Shown here one piece after another: positions 16,189-23,416 of a DNA stretch of 26,319 nt. The stretch lies in contig JABDJW010000231.1 of NCBI GenBank assembly GCA_013002375.1, forward strand, positions 1-26,319. Direction: 5' to 3'. The DNA comes from Acidimicrobiales bacterium (GTDB lineage Bacteria; Actinomycetota; Acidimicrobiia; Acidimicrobiales; SHLQ01). Numbering within the stretch: position 1 is the first letter of the stretch; every line of letters starts with the position of its first letter. Made by a program: the position numbers and the translations under genes. The notes beneath the pieces were generated by a model. The model was not told the origin of the DNA and made no database searches. It saw only the letters and a list, made by a program, of their open reading frames with translations.

Positions 16189-19100
16189 GACGTCCAGTCT
16201 GTCGGATCGTCTGCGTCGCTGTCGGCGGCGAGGGCCGGATCGTCCTCGTCGTCGCCGTCGCCATCGTCGTTGTCGCGACGAGGCGGCCGATCCCAGAGCG
16301 AGGACCCGGTGGCCGGTGCGGGGCCACGGTCGGGCACGACGCCCGATGATGACGGCACGACCGGTGGTGAGCGATCGCGGCCCGCGGTCGGACCGATCAC
16401 CAGCTGGGTCCCTCCGTCAACGGAGTCGCCCACCGCGTCATCGGCTCGACGATCCTCCCAGTAGTCCCGGTTGAACGCCCGGCCGATGGGATCCCACAGC
16501 ACGTAGTCATTGCGCAGCGGGCGGGTGAGCACGGTCAGGGCCAGCACCACTCCGAGCGCGGCCAACAAGTACGAACCCCACTCGACCCGGGTGCGACCGA
16601 AACTCAGTTCGACGTCGGTGCTCGTGGGCACCACGACCATCAGGTTGGGGGTGACCCGCCACGGCCCCTCGGCACCGCTCACGCTCCAGTTCGGGAAGTA
16701 GGAGACCTTCACCAGCACCGGTACCCCGACCTGGTCGACCGAGAAGGACAACCGGTCGATGCCGCTCTCGATATCGGAGATCTGCACCGGGTCGAGCGCG
16801 ACGGTGTCGACCGGGGGCGCGGTGAAGTCCTGATCGATTTCACCATCGGAGCCGGCGGACGGCTCGGGGAGATCGACCCGCTGCCAGGAATCCGGCCCAT
16901 CGGCACTGAACAACGGGGCCGTGTCGGGCGCGTCATTGAAGGTGTACACCCCGACATCGAGCCACTCGTCCTGATCGGCCCCGAGGCCGTCGATCACGAC
17001 CGGTTGCACCGTGAGGGGTTCGACCAACGCCGCATCGGCCACCTCGAACACGACCCAGGGGGCCGACCCCCCGATCTCGGTGAGGTCGGGGTGCTGGCGG
17101 GCCGCCTCGAGCGCGACCTCGGAAAAGGCCAGGTAGTAGCGGACGCCGAGCAGTTGCATGTGGTCGACACCGGCGTCGATGTCGAACGGTCGATAGGGCA
17201 GGCCGCGCATCGGGCGCGACGGCCCGCCGACCCGGTCGGTCGTGCCGTCGTCCTTCTCGATGGATTGGGACGGCGCGGACAGCTCGGATTGCAGCAGGAA
17301 GTGATACGGAACCGTGGCCGACGACTCGAAGTAGAGGCCCTCCATCGAGCCGACACAGCTCTCGGTCCAGAAGGGCAGCAACATCATGGCCATCGTGGTG
17401 CCGTAGCGGTTCAGTTCGGGCGCGAACTCCCAGAACGCCCGGCCGCAGCCGGCCGGCGCATTCCCGATGTCACGCATCGTGGCCATGATGGCCCGGTATT
17501 CCTCCCAGCCGCCCCCGTTCGCGTTCCCCCGTCGAGCCTGGTAGCCGGTGAAGTTCCACTGGGCCCAGCCCGGTACGACGCTGCGATCGCTGGTCTCGAT
17601 CGGGCCCCACGAGTATGTTCCGTCGTTGCTGCGCTGGCCGCCCGGTAGGGCACCGAGGGGCGCAGCCACCACAATGAAGACGAGCGCGGCGAGCACGACG
17701 GCTGCGGCGCCGTGCACCCAGCGGGCGGCGACGGCACCCAGGGGCTCACCCTCGCGGTCGTGCGCAATCACGGCCCGACCCACCGCGGTCACGAGCACAC
17801 CGACCCAGACGAAGACGAAGAGCGGCGGCACCAAAGAACCGACGACGTCATTCTCGGTGCTGGATTCGACCAGCACGGCCAACCCGCCGAGGGGTATGCC
17901 GGCGATCAGAGCCAACAAGCCCGCGCTGGTGGCGCTGACCATGAGATCGCCGGTCGGGGTACCGACCGAGGCCCGAACCCGGGCGGCCAGGCTGTGCGCG
18001 ACCAACCCCAGCCCGATGCCGGCGATCAGGTAGAGCGTGAGGTAGTAGGTGGGCAACAAGCGGGCGTTCCAGATGTCGCGCGTCGGCAGCGCTTCGGCGA
18101 ACTCGCGCCACATGAACCACACCGCCAGCAGCCCGGACGAACCGGCCAACACGACGCCCAGCCGATTGCGCTTCACGATCGAGACCAGCAGCCCGAACAC
18201 CGCGAGCCCGAACACGATCTCGAGTGGCGGACTGTCGCGCAGGATGTCGGCCGGGTTCAGCGAGTTTCGGGTGATCAGGGCGTTCACGTATGCGTCGATA
18301 CCGTCGCCGCTCGTGCCGCCGATGCGGTCCCAACCCATGTCGTTGAGGTAGTCGCGACGGGCAAAGAAGGGGCCGGTCCAGAACAGCGAGATCAGCACCG
18401 CGACCGGGCCGACGGTGAGCACCCACGCAAAGGCGGTGGCGCTCATCCGCACCAGCAACAACGAGAGCAGGATCGTGGCGAGGAACATCACCGGGATCAG
18501 GTGACACAACGCGACCAGAGCGAGCACGAACGCCCCGGATCGGCGGTATTGGCCGGTCTCGGTGCCGCGCACCGCCAGTCCGATGAACACCAGCGACAGC
18601 GACAGGCTGATGACGAAAGCGAACTCGCCGGCCATGGTCGACATGGCGTTGCCGCCATAGATGTTGAAGGACCGATCGAAGATGAACGGCAGGGTGGCCA
18701 CCGCGGCCATGGCCGGCACCGGAAAGGGCGCCCGGGCCAGGTGGGCCATCGCCCACGCTGAAATCGGCAGGGTGACCAGACCGCTGATCGCGATCAACTT
18801 GAACGCGACGCCGTAGGGAATCGAGATCACCGCGAGCGCCGCGATGGCGAGGAGAACCGCGACCAACTTCGTGCGGCCGGGGAAGGTCTGGCGTTCGGCC
18901 AGGTAGATGAACAGCGCGCCGGACACGACCAGCACGAGCACCGACAGCACCGGACCGCTGACGATGCCGGCGTTCAAGAAGACGATCGCAAGCGCGGGCA
19001 GCACCATGTAGAACTGGAAGGCGGGAAAGCCGGCGTACCAGTCGGGCGTCCAGCCGCTGATCTTGAAGTTGGGCAGTAGTTCGTCGCGCAGATAGGCGGG

Positions 19101-19379
19101 GCCCCAGACATGGGCGCCCATGTCGCCGCCGGTGGGCAGGGAGTCGCGGAACACGTACTGCGGGTGCATCTCGACGAAGACGAGAATCGAGCAACCGGCG
19201 ACGATGGTCAGGGTGATCCAGAACTCGATCGTGCGCGTCGATGCCCATTCGGCGAAATGGGCACCGAACGGCGGTCGACCCGATGCGTCATCGTCGGTGA
19301 GGACGGGGGGCCGGGACGAGGGTTCAGGTTCGGACGACTCCGCGCCAAGCGCGGCGTCATCGTCGGTCACGATGGACAT
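16164..19379 (-). CDS. Large multi-pass membrane protein, GT-C-like (PTPS-related/YfhO-type)
   Basis: The 1071-aa protein has a polar N-terminus and TM1 at about 52-70. A first loop holds PTGGDMGAHVWGPAYLRDE (Asp86, His90) and GWTPDWYAGFPAFQFYMVLP. More than ten further hydrophobic segments follow, then a large extracytoplasmic region (about 590-930), a last TM helix (WGSYLLAALGVVLALTVLT) and an Asp-rich cytoplasmic tail. The 'D..aH' first loop followed by a 'W..G.P' segment is the GT-C arrangement of enzymes using lipid-phosphate sugars. The family was annotated historically as 6-pyruvoyl-tetrahydropterin synthase-related membrane protein, but nothing pterin-related is visible. The next gene could supply its donor. 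GACGAT is 8 nt upstream of the ATG. Confidence 0.75.
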   Translation of the reverse strand: MSIVTDDDAALGAESSEPEPSSRPPVLTDDDASGRPPFGAHFAEWASTRTIEFWITLTIVAGCSILVFVEMHPQYVFRDSLPTGGDMGAHVWGPAYLRDELLPNFKISGWTPDWYAGFPAFQFYMVLPALAIVFLNAGIVSGPVLSVLVLVVSGALFIYLAERQTFPGRTKLVAVLLAIAALAVISIPYGVAFKLIAISGLVTLPISAWAMAHLARAPFPVPAMAAVATLPFIFDRSFNIYGGNAMSTMAGEFAFVISLSLSLVFIGLAVRGTETGQYRRSGAFVLALVALCHLIPVMFLATILLSLLLVRMSATAFAWVLTVGPVAVLISLFWTGPFFARRDYLNDMGWDRIGGTSGDGIDAYVNALITRNSLNPADILRDSPPLEIVFGLAVFGLLVSIVKRNRLGVVLAGSSGLLAVWFMWREFAEALPTRDIWNARLLPTYYLTLYLIAGIGLGLVAHSLAARVRASVGTPTGDLMVSATSAGLLALIAGIPLGGLAVLVESSTENDVVGSLVPPLFVFVWVGVLVTAVGRAVIAHDREGEPLGAVAARWVHGAAAVVLAALVFIVVAAPLGALPGGQRSNDGTYSWGPIETSDRSVVPGWAQWNFTGYQARRGNANGGGWEEYRAIMATMRDIGNAPAGCGRAFWEFAPELNRYGTTMAMMLLPFWTESCVGSMEGLYFESSATVPYHFLLQSELSAPSQSIEKDDGTTDRVGGPSRPMRGLPYRPFDIDAGVDHMQLLGVRYYLAFSEVALEAARQHPDLTEIGGSAPWVVFEVADAALVEPLTVQPVVIDGLGADQDEWLDVGVYTFNDAPDTAPLFSADGPDSWQRVDLPEPSAGSDGEIDQDFTAPPVDTVALDPVQISDIESGIDRLSFSVDQVGVPVLVKVSYFPNWSVSGAEGPWRVTPNLMVVVPTSTDVELSFGRTRVEWGSYLLAALGVVLALTVLTRPLRNDYVLWDPIGRAFNRDYWEDRRADDAVGDSVDGGTQLVIGPTAGRDRSPPVVPSSSGVVPDRGPAPATGSSLWDRPPRRDNDDGDGDDEDDPALAADSDADDPTDWTSWTPPPDS

Positions 19380-19387
19380 TCACCGCT

Positions 19388-19393
19388 ATCGTC
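19388..19393 (-). promoter_or_regulatory. Weak -10-like box before the large membrane protein
   Basis: GACGAT lies 8 nt before the ATG at 19379 on the minus strand. It departs from TANNNT at position 1 but has the spacing seen at other likely leaderless starts here. Confidence 0.25.
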
Positions 19394-19460
19394 GCACGCC
19401 GGCGCGCCAAACGGGCGCCACACTGGCGGATTCTGCCGCTGAACGACGGCGACGAACGAC

Positions 19461-19691
19461 CTACTCTTGCAGCAGGCGGCTGTTGCGGCGTGGTACGTCG
19501 GTTTCGCTGAGTTCAGCCAGGACCGACCGCAGCGCGGTGGTGTCTCCCTCGGCGACCCAGACCCGGAGGTCGCACGTGCTGCACGAATACATCGTGCGCA
19601 TGCCACTGGTCACCCGCAGGCTGATCGAGACCATGGGCCCCGTGCACTGGGCGCACGCCGTCGTGTTGGACTTCTTTGCTTCACCGGCCAT
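19461..19691 (-). CDS. Small zinc-ribbon protein
   Basis: The 76-aa protein has paired cysteines C13/C16 (ACAQC) and C37/C40 (SCSTC) separated by a short beta-rich stretch, as in a zinc ribbon. They are followed by VWVAEGDTTALRSVLAEL, which should be helical. ATG is preceded by GGAG at 9 nt. I do not recognise a named family. It sits after the CPBP protease gene and before the large membrane protein gene on the same strand, and may share a transcript with either. Nucleic-acid or protein binding is possible; nothing shows which. Confidence 0.7.
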   Translation of the reverse strand: MAGEAKKSNTTACAQCTGPMVSISLRVTSGMRTMYSCSTCDLRVWVAEGDTTALRSVLAELSETDVPRRNSRLLQE

Positions 19692-19758
19692 CGCTGAACG
19701 CTCCGTCGTACTCGCCCGGGTAGAACGTGAACTCCATCGACCGCGATCGGCCGGACAT
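19681..19758 (-). CDS. Possible 25-aa small ORF overlapping the zinc-ribbon gene start
   Basis: An ATG at 19758 opens 25 codons (MSGRSRSMEFTFYPGEYDGA to a TGA at 19681-19683), overlapping the first 11 nt of the zinc-ribbon gene. From the internal Met, nearly all codons end in G or C, like real genes here, and the peptide is aromatic-rich. No clear ribosome site precedes it. It could be a coupled leader peptide or chance. Confidence 0.25.
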   Translation of the reverse strand: MSGRSRSMEFTFYPGEYDGAFSDGR

Positions 19759-19785
19759 GAGCGGTTGTGGATATGAGTCGCCCGT

Positions 19786-20577
19786 CTAGAGCAGCACCAG
19801 GGAGAGCGCAGTGACCGCGTTGAAACCGGCGTGGGTCATGATCGCCGGGCCGAGGCGATCGCTGCGTTGGGTCTGCACCGCGAGCACGACACCGAGCACG
19901 AAGAGCCCGATGAACTGCACGAGTTGGAAGTGCACCGCGGCGAAGATCGCAGCCGAGACGCCGACCGCAACCCAGTCGGGCACCAGTTCGCGGAGCGCGC
20001 CGAACACCAGGCCGCGGAAGAAGAGTTCCTCGGCGATCGGGGCCACGACAACGACCATGACGACGAAGGCCACGACCCCCCAGCCGTTCGCGGTCGCGGC
20101 CAGCCGCCGAGCCGGCTCGCCCACGTCGGCTTCGCCGAAGACCTCGAAATAGACGAGGTACAGCAAGTAGAGCACGACCACCTGCATGACCACGCCGAGC
20201 AGGAGTGAGTTCAGATCGGCGAGCCGGACTCGGAAGCCGAACGCGCCGGCGATGGTGGCCCCGGCCAGCGAAGCCAGGAACATCGGCACGCCGATCAGCG
20301 CGATCCACTGCGGGACGTTGAAGGCAAACGTCCACTGGATGGGAATGGCCGGGTTCTCGAACGGAAGATCCTGATGGAACTGGCCGGCCACCCGGCCGAT
20401 GTCGGAACCGACCCCGGTCGGGGTGAACAGGTCGTAGCCGAGGATCCCGGCCAACACGACGGCGAAGACGGCCGACACGAACGCCCCGAACACCCAGCCG
20501 ACGAGACCGATGCCGAGCCGGATGTCGGCCCGGATCAACCGGGAGCGAGCGTCGGCGCCAAGCGAGGGATCAGCCAC
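19786..20577 (-). CDS. CPBP family intramembrane metalloprotease
   Basis: The 263-aa membrane protein has about seven hydrophobic helices and the CPBP (Abi/CAAX-protease-like, Rce1-related) motifs. These are EELFFRGLVFGALRE with Glu183, Glu184 and Arg188 (182-196), AAVHFQLVQF with His216, and a last motif THAGFNAVTAL with His249 and Asn253. Such proteins cleave within or next to membranes; bacterial members act in maturation or bacteriocin self-immunity, but most have no known substrate. The start is a GTG; TACGAT lies 6 nt upstream with no Shine-Dalgarno, suggesting a leaderless transcript separate from the DUF3499 gene 54 bp upstream. Its substrate cannot be inferred from the neighbours. 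Confidence 0.88.
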   Translation of the reverse strand: MADPSLGADARSRLIRADIRLGIGLVGWVFGAFVSAVFAVVLAGILGYDLFTPTGVGSDIGRVAGQFHQDLPFENPAIPIQWTFAFNVPQWIALIGVPMFLASLAGATIAGAFGFRVRLADLNSLLLGVVMQVVVLYLLYLVYFEVFGEADVGEPARRLAATANGWGVVAFVVMVVVVAPIAEELFFRGLVFGALRELVPDWVAVGVSAAIFAAVHFQLVQFIGLFVLGVVLAVQTQRSDRLGPAIMTHAGFNAVTALSLVLL

Positions 20578-20583
20578 GCCGCG

Positions 20584-20589
20584 ATCGTA
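20584..20589 (-). promoter_or_regulatory. -10 box of the CPBP protease gene (leaderless)
   Basis: TACGAT lies 6 nt upstream of the GTG on the minus strand. The same hexamer precedes the DUF3499 and ftsH starts. Confidence 0.45.
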
Positions 20590-20631
20590 CCGCCCGCCCG
20601 GCGGTTGACCGCGGGTTGCCTCTTCGAGGCG

Positions 20632-20871
20632 CTAGCTGGCCTGGGAGATGCCGAGCGGAAGCATCGGCAGTTTGAAGGCGGCCCGACGATCGTCGAGCAT
20701 CCAGCCGACCGGTGGGGTGGTTCGGTCGGCGTGCATCAGGCACAGGTCGTGGTCCATGGGATTGACCTCGACGGTCAGAACATCGAGCCACACGGTCTGC
20801 TCGGTGTAGCTGAAGGTCATGGTGGCCGCAGCCGGATTGGTACAAGTGGGTCGAGCGCAGGGGCGTTCCAT
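20632..20871 (-). CDS. DUF3499 family small Cys-rich protein
   Basis: The 79-aa protein begins MERPCARPTCTNPAAATMTF and continues with VWLDVL, HDLCLMHADRTTPPVGWMLDD. This is the DUF3499 pattern: an N-terminal C-x4-C (C5, C10) and a later DLC..H..R (C44, H47), which could bind one zinc ion. The family is almost confined to actinobacteria and has no known function; it usually lies near manB, a metallopeptidase gene and whiB. ATG at 20871 has TACGAT 8 nt upstream and no ribosome site. It diverges from ftsH across 90 bp. Confidence 0.87.
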   Translation of the reverse strand: MERPCARPTCTNPAAATMTFSYTEQTVWLDVLTVEVNPMDHDLCLMHADRTTPPVGWMLDDRRAAFKLPMLPLGISQAS

Positions 20872-20879
20872 GGCAGAAA

Positions 20880-20885
20880 ATCGTA
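20880..20885 (-). promoter_or_regulatory. -10 box of the DUF3499 gene (leaderless)
   Basis: TACGAT lies 8 nt upstream of the ATG on the minus strand, in the 90-bp spacer shared with ftsH. Confidence 0.45.
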
Positions 20886-20948
20886 CTTTTCGGCGCGGAT
20901 CCATCGGTGGATGCCCGTTCACGCGAACGGAAACCGGCCGCGGATGCC

Positions 20949-20954
20949 TACGAT
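20949..20954 (+). promoter_or_regulatory. -10 box of ftsH (leaderless)
   Basis: TACGAT lies exactly 7 nt before the ATG at 20962 and overlaps the upstream in-frame ATG codons at 20944 and 20953. If transcription starts 7 nt downstream, those ATGs are not in the mRNA, which decides the start. Confidence 0.5.
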
Positions 20955-20961
20955 GGGAGCC

Positions 20962-22923
20962 ATGGCGCCCGACTCGCCTCCTCCCCCACCTCCTCCGCCA
21001 CCGTCGCCGAACCGGCGCGGCCCCGGTGCCAATCGCATCGACCCGGGCTGGCCCCGTTGGGCCCTCTGGCTCGCCCTCGGCACCTTGACCCTCATCGTGG
21101 TGATCTCCTTGACCGCGCCGGGCAACAACGGCGACACGATCACCTACAACCAGTTCCTCGACGCGGTGGCGGCCGGCGATGTCGAATCGGTCGAGATCAA
21201 CACCGAGAACGGCAAAGTGGTCGGCGTCTTCGACGACGGCGAGAAGTTCAACACCGTCGGGCCCGACGAGCTTTCCGCCGACGACATCGACGCCCGCTTC
21301 GGCGATCGGGTCGAGGTCACCCTGGTCCGGCCCGAGCCCGGGCTGTTGGCCCAGTGGTTGCCGCTGATCCTGTTCTTCGGATTGTTCTTCTTGTTGATGA
21401 TCTACCTGCAGCGCCGGGCCCAGGGTCAGATGAGCGGAATCATGAACGTCGGGAAGTCGAAGGCCAAGACCCACTCGAGTGAAATGCCCGGCACGACGTT
21501 CGACGACGTCGCCGGGTACGCCGGGGTGAAGCAGGAGATCACCGAGGTCGTCGATTTCCTCCGCCGTCCCGAGAAATACGGCTCGATCGGTGCTCGTACC
21601 CCCAAGGGGGTGCTGCTGGTCGGCCCGCCGGGCACCGGCAAGACCCTCATCGCTCGCGCCGTGGCCGGCGAGGCCGGCGTGCCGTTCCTGTCGGTCACCG
21701 GCTCGGACTTCATGGAGATGTTCGTCGGCGTCGGCGCCAGTCGGGTGCGCGACCTGTTCGAGACGGCCCGCAAACACGGTCGGGCCATCATCTTCGTCGA
21801 CGAGATCGACTCCATCGGCCGCAAGCGCGGGGCGGGCCTCGGTGGCGGCCACGACGAACGCGAGCAGACCCTCAACCAGATGCTGTCCGAGATGGACGGC
21901 TTCGAGGCATCCGAGGGCATCGTCATGATGGCGGCCACCAACCGGCCCGACATCCTCGATTCCGCGTTGTTGCGCCCCGGTCGTTTCGACCGTCAGGTCG
22001 TCGTGCCGCTCCCCGAACTCGAAGATCGCCGGGCCATCCTCTCGGTGCACATCAAGGGCAAGAAGATCGCCGAAGACGTCGATCTCGATGTCGTCTCCCG
22101 GGGCAGCCCGGGCATGTCGGGCGCCGACCTGGCAAACCTGGTCAACGAAGCCGCACTGTTCGCGGTGCGCGAAGGCGCCGATCACGTCTTCATGCGTCAT
22201 TTCGAGCAGGCTCGCGACCGCATCATCATCGGCCAGAAGCGCGACTCGATGGTCATGAGCGACCAGGAGAAGGAACTGACCGCCTATCACGAGGCCGGCC
22301 ATGCCGTCTGCGCGGTGGTGCAACCCAACGCCGACCCCCTGCACAAGGTCACCATCATTCCCACCGGAATGGCCCTCGGCGTCACGATGCAGCTCCCGGC
22401 CGAAGACCGCCACGGCTACCAGCAGGATTACCTCCGCGACCGCCTGGTGGTCATGATGGGCGGGCGGGTGTCCGAGCAACTGGTGTATGACCAGGTGTCG
22501 ACCGGCGCCAAGGGCGATCTCGTCAGCGCGACCCAGATGGCCCACGCCATGGTCTCCGAATGGGGCATGAGCGACCAGGTCGGGCCCATGGCCTGGGGCA
22601 ACAACGAGCAGGTCTTCCTCGGCGACGGCCTCATGGCCAGCCGCGAATACTCCGACGAGATGGCCCATGTCATCGACGAAGAGACCCAACGCATCCTGCG
22701 CGAAGAGGAAGAGCGCTGCCGTCAGACGCTCACCCGTCACCGCAAGGCGCTCGATCTCGTGGCCCGCTCGCTGCTCGAGCACGAGACGATCAGCGGCGAG
22801 GAAGTCGAGCGGCTCATCAAGGTGGCCGATGAGGTGCCACCACTGGCCGATCCCACGACCGTGCCCGCTCCCCCGCCGCCACCGCCCGACATGGCCACCC
22901 ATCCCGATCCCCGCGACCGCTAG
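20962..22923 (+). CDS. ftsH: ATP-dependent zinc metalloprotease FtsH
   Basis: This membrane-anchored AAA+ protease degrades misfolded and regulatory membrane and cytosolic proteins. The 653-aa protein has a Pro-rich N-terminus (nine prolines, 6-14), TM1 at about 33-50, a periplasmic FtsH_ext domain starting DTITYNQFLDAV, and TM2 at about 131-148. Walker A is GPPGTGKT (221-228), Walker B FVDEID (278-283), and the second region of homology TNRPDILDSALLRPGRFDR (326-344). Zinc site HEAGH is at 443-447, and the third ligand Asp is in STGAKGDL. The tail is again Pro-rich. Start choice: the ATG at 20962 follows TACGAT by 7 nt; earlier ATGs add only 3-6 residues. A thioredoxin-like gene follows after 10 nt. 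Confidence 0.97.
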   Translation: MAPDSPPPPPPPPPSPNRRGPGANRIDPGWPRWALWLALGTLTLIVVISLTAPGNNGDTITYNQFLDAVAAGDVESVEINTENGKVVGVFDDGEKFNTVGPDELSADDIDARFGDRVEVTLVRPEPGLLAQWLPLILFFGLFFLLMIYLQRRAQGQMSGIMNVGKSKAKTHSSEMPGTTFDDVAGYAGVKQEITEVVDFLRRPEKYGSIGARTPKGVLLVGPPGTGKTLIARAVAGEAGVPFLSVTGSDFMEMFVGVGASRVRDLFETARKHGRAIIFVDEIDSIGRKRGAGLGGGHDEREQTLNQMLSEMDGFEASEGIVMMAATNRPDILDSALLRPGRFDRQVVVPLPELEDRRAILSVHIKGKKIAEDVDLDVVSRGSPGMSGADLANLVNEAALFAVREGADHVFMRHFEQARDRIIIGQKRDSMVMSDQEKELTAYHEAGHAVCAVVQPNADPLHKVTIIPTGMALGVTMQLPAEDRHGYQQDYLRDRLVVMMGGRVSEQLVYDQVSTGAKGDLVSATQMAHAMVSEWGMSDQVGPMAWGNNEQVFLGDGLMASREYSDEMAHVIDEETQRILREEEERCRQTLTRHRKALDLVARSLLEHETISGEEVERLIKVADEVPPLADPTTVPAPPPPPPDMATHPDPRDR

Positions 22924-22933
22924 CGCCCTGATC

Positions 22934-23359
22934 GTGGAACGCCTGCTGATCGTCGCCGTCGTCGTGGCTCTCGCCGGCGTCGTTGCGTTCATCGCCAACC
23001 GCCGCGACCCCGACGCCCCCGTCCGGACCGGATATGCGGTACCCGACCAGCTTCGCCGGGCCGACTTCGACCGGCCCGAATCTCCATGGCTCGTCGCCGT
23101 CTTCACTTCGGCGACGTGCAGCTCGTGCGCCAAGGTCTGGGAGGCGGCCCGCCACCTCGACTCCGATGAAGTCGTGGTGCAGGAAATCGAAGTCGGCCAG
23201 CGCCGAGACCTGCACGAGCGCTACCAGATCGACGCAGTTCCCATGGTCGTGATCACCGACGCCCGAGGCACGACCAAGGAGTCATTCCTCGGCCCGCCGT
23301 CGACGTCGGAGTTGTGGGCCACGATCGCCGCCCTACGCGACGCCGCCGAGAACGCCTGA
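22934..23359 (+). CDS. Membrane-anchored thioredoxin-like protein
   Basis: The 141-aa protein has an N-terminal hydrophobic helix (3-20, LLIVAVVVALAGVVAFIA) followed by a thioredoxin-fold domain. WLVAVFTSATCSSCAKVWE carries the redox CSSC motif (62-65), and AVPMVVITDARG contains the cis-Pro (103). It would face outside the membrane if the helix is a signal anchor and act as a disulfide reductant or oxidant. The classical WCGPC is replaced by TCSSC, as in many actinobacterial thioredoxin-like proteins. The GTG start is 10 nt after the ftsH stop, so it is likely co-transcribed with ftsH. It is convergent with the DUF5719 gene across 57 bp with no clear terminator. Confidence 0.85.
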   Translation: MERLLIVAVVVALAGVVAFIANRRDPDAPVRTGYAVPDQLRRADFDRPESPWLVAVFTSATCSSCAKVWEAARHLDSDEVVVQEIEVGQRRDLHERYQIDAVPMVVITDARGTTKESFLGPPSTSELWATIAALRDAAENA

Positions 23360-23416
23360 CCCCTTGGCCTGATCACCTCGAGCGGTGCGGCCACTCCATC
23401 TCATACGTCGAGCTCG

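Noticed and set aside
17848..19248. 466-codon minus-strand frame overlapping the large membrane protein
   Set aside because: It is Arg-rich and low in hydrophobic structure, while the alternative frame gives a clear multi-pass membrane protein with continuous homology-like motifs.
19786..20577. CPBP (Abi) protein as a phage-defence system
   Set aside because: The family name comes from abortive-infection-like annotation, but no toxin, bacteriocin or other defence gene is nearby; a housekeeping membrane protease is as likely.
20872..23133. Very long minus-strand open frame antisense to ftsH and the thioredoxin gene
   Set aside because: It is a shadow of high-GC codon use in ftsH. Only its last 79 codons (20632-20871) match a real family, DUF3499.
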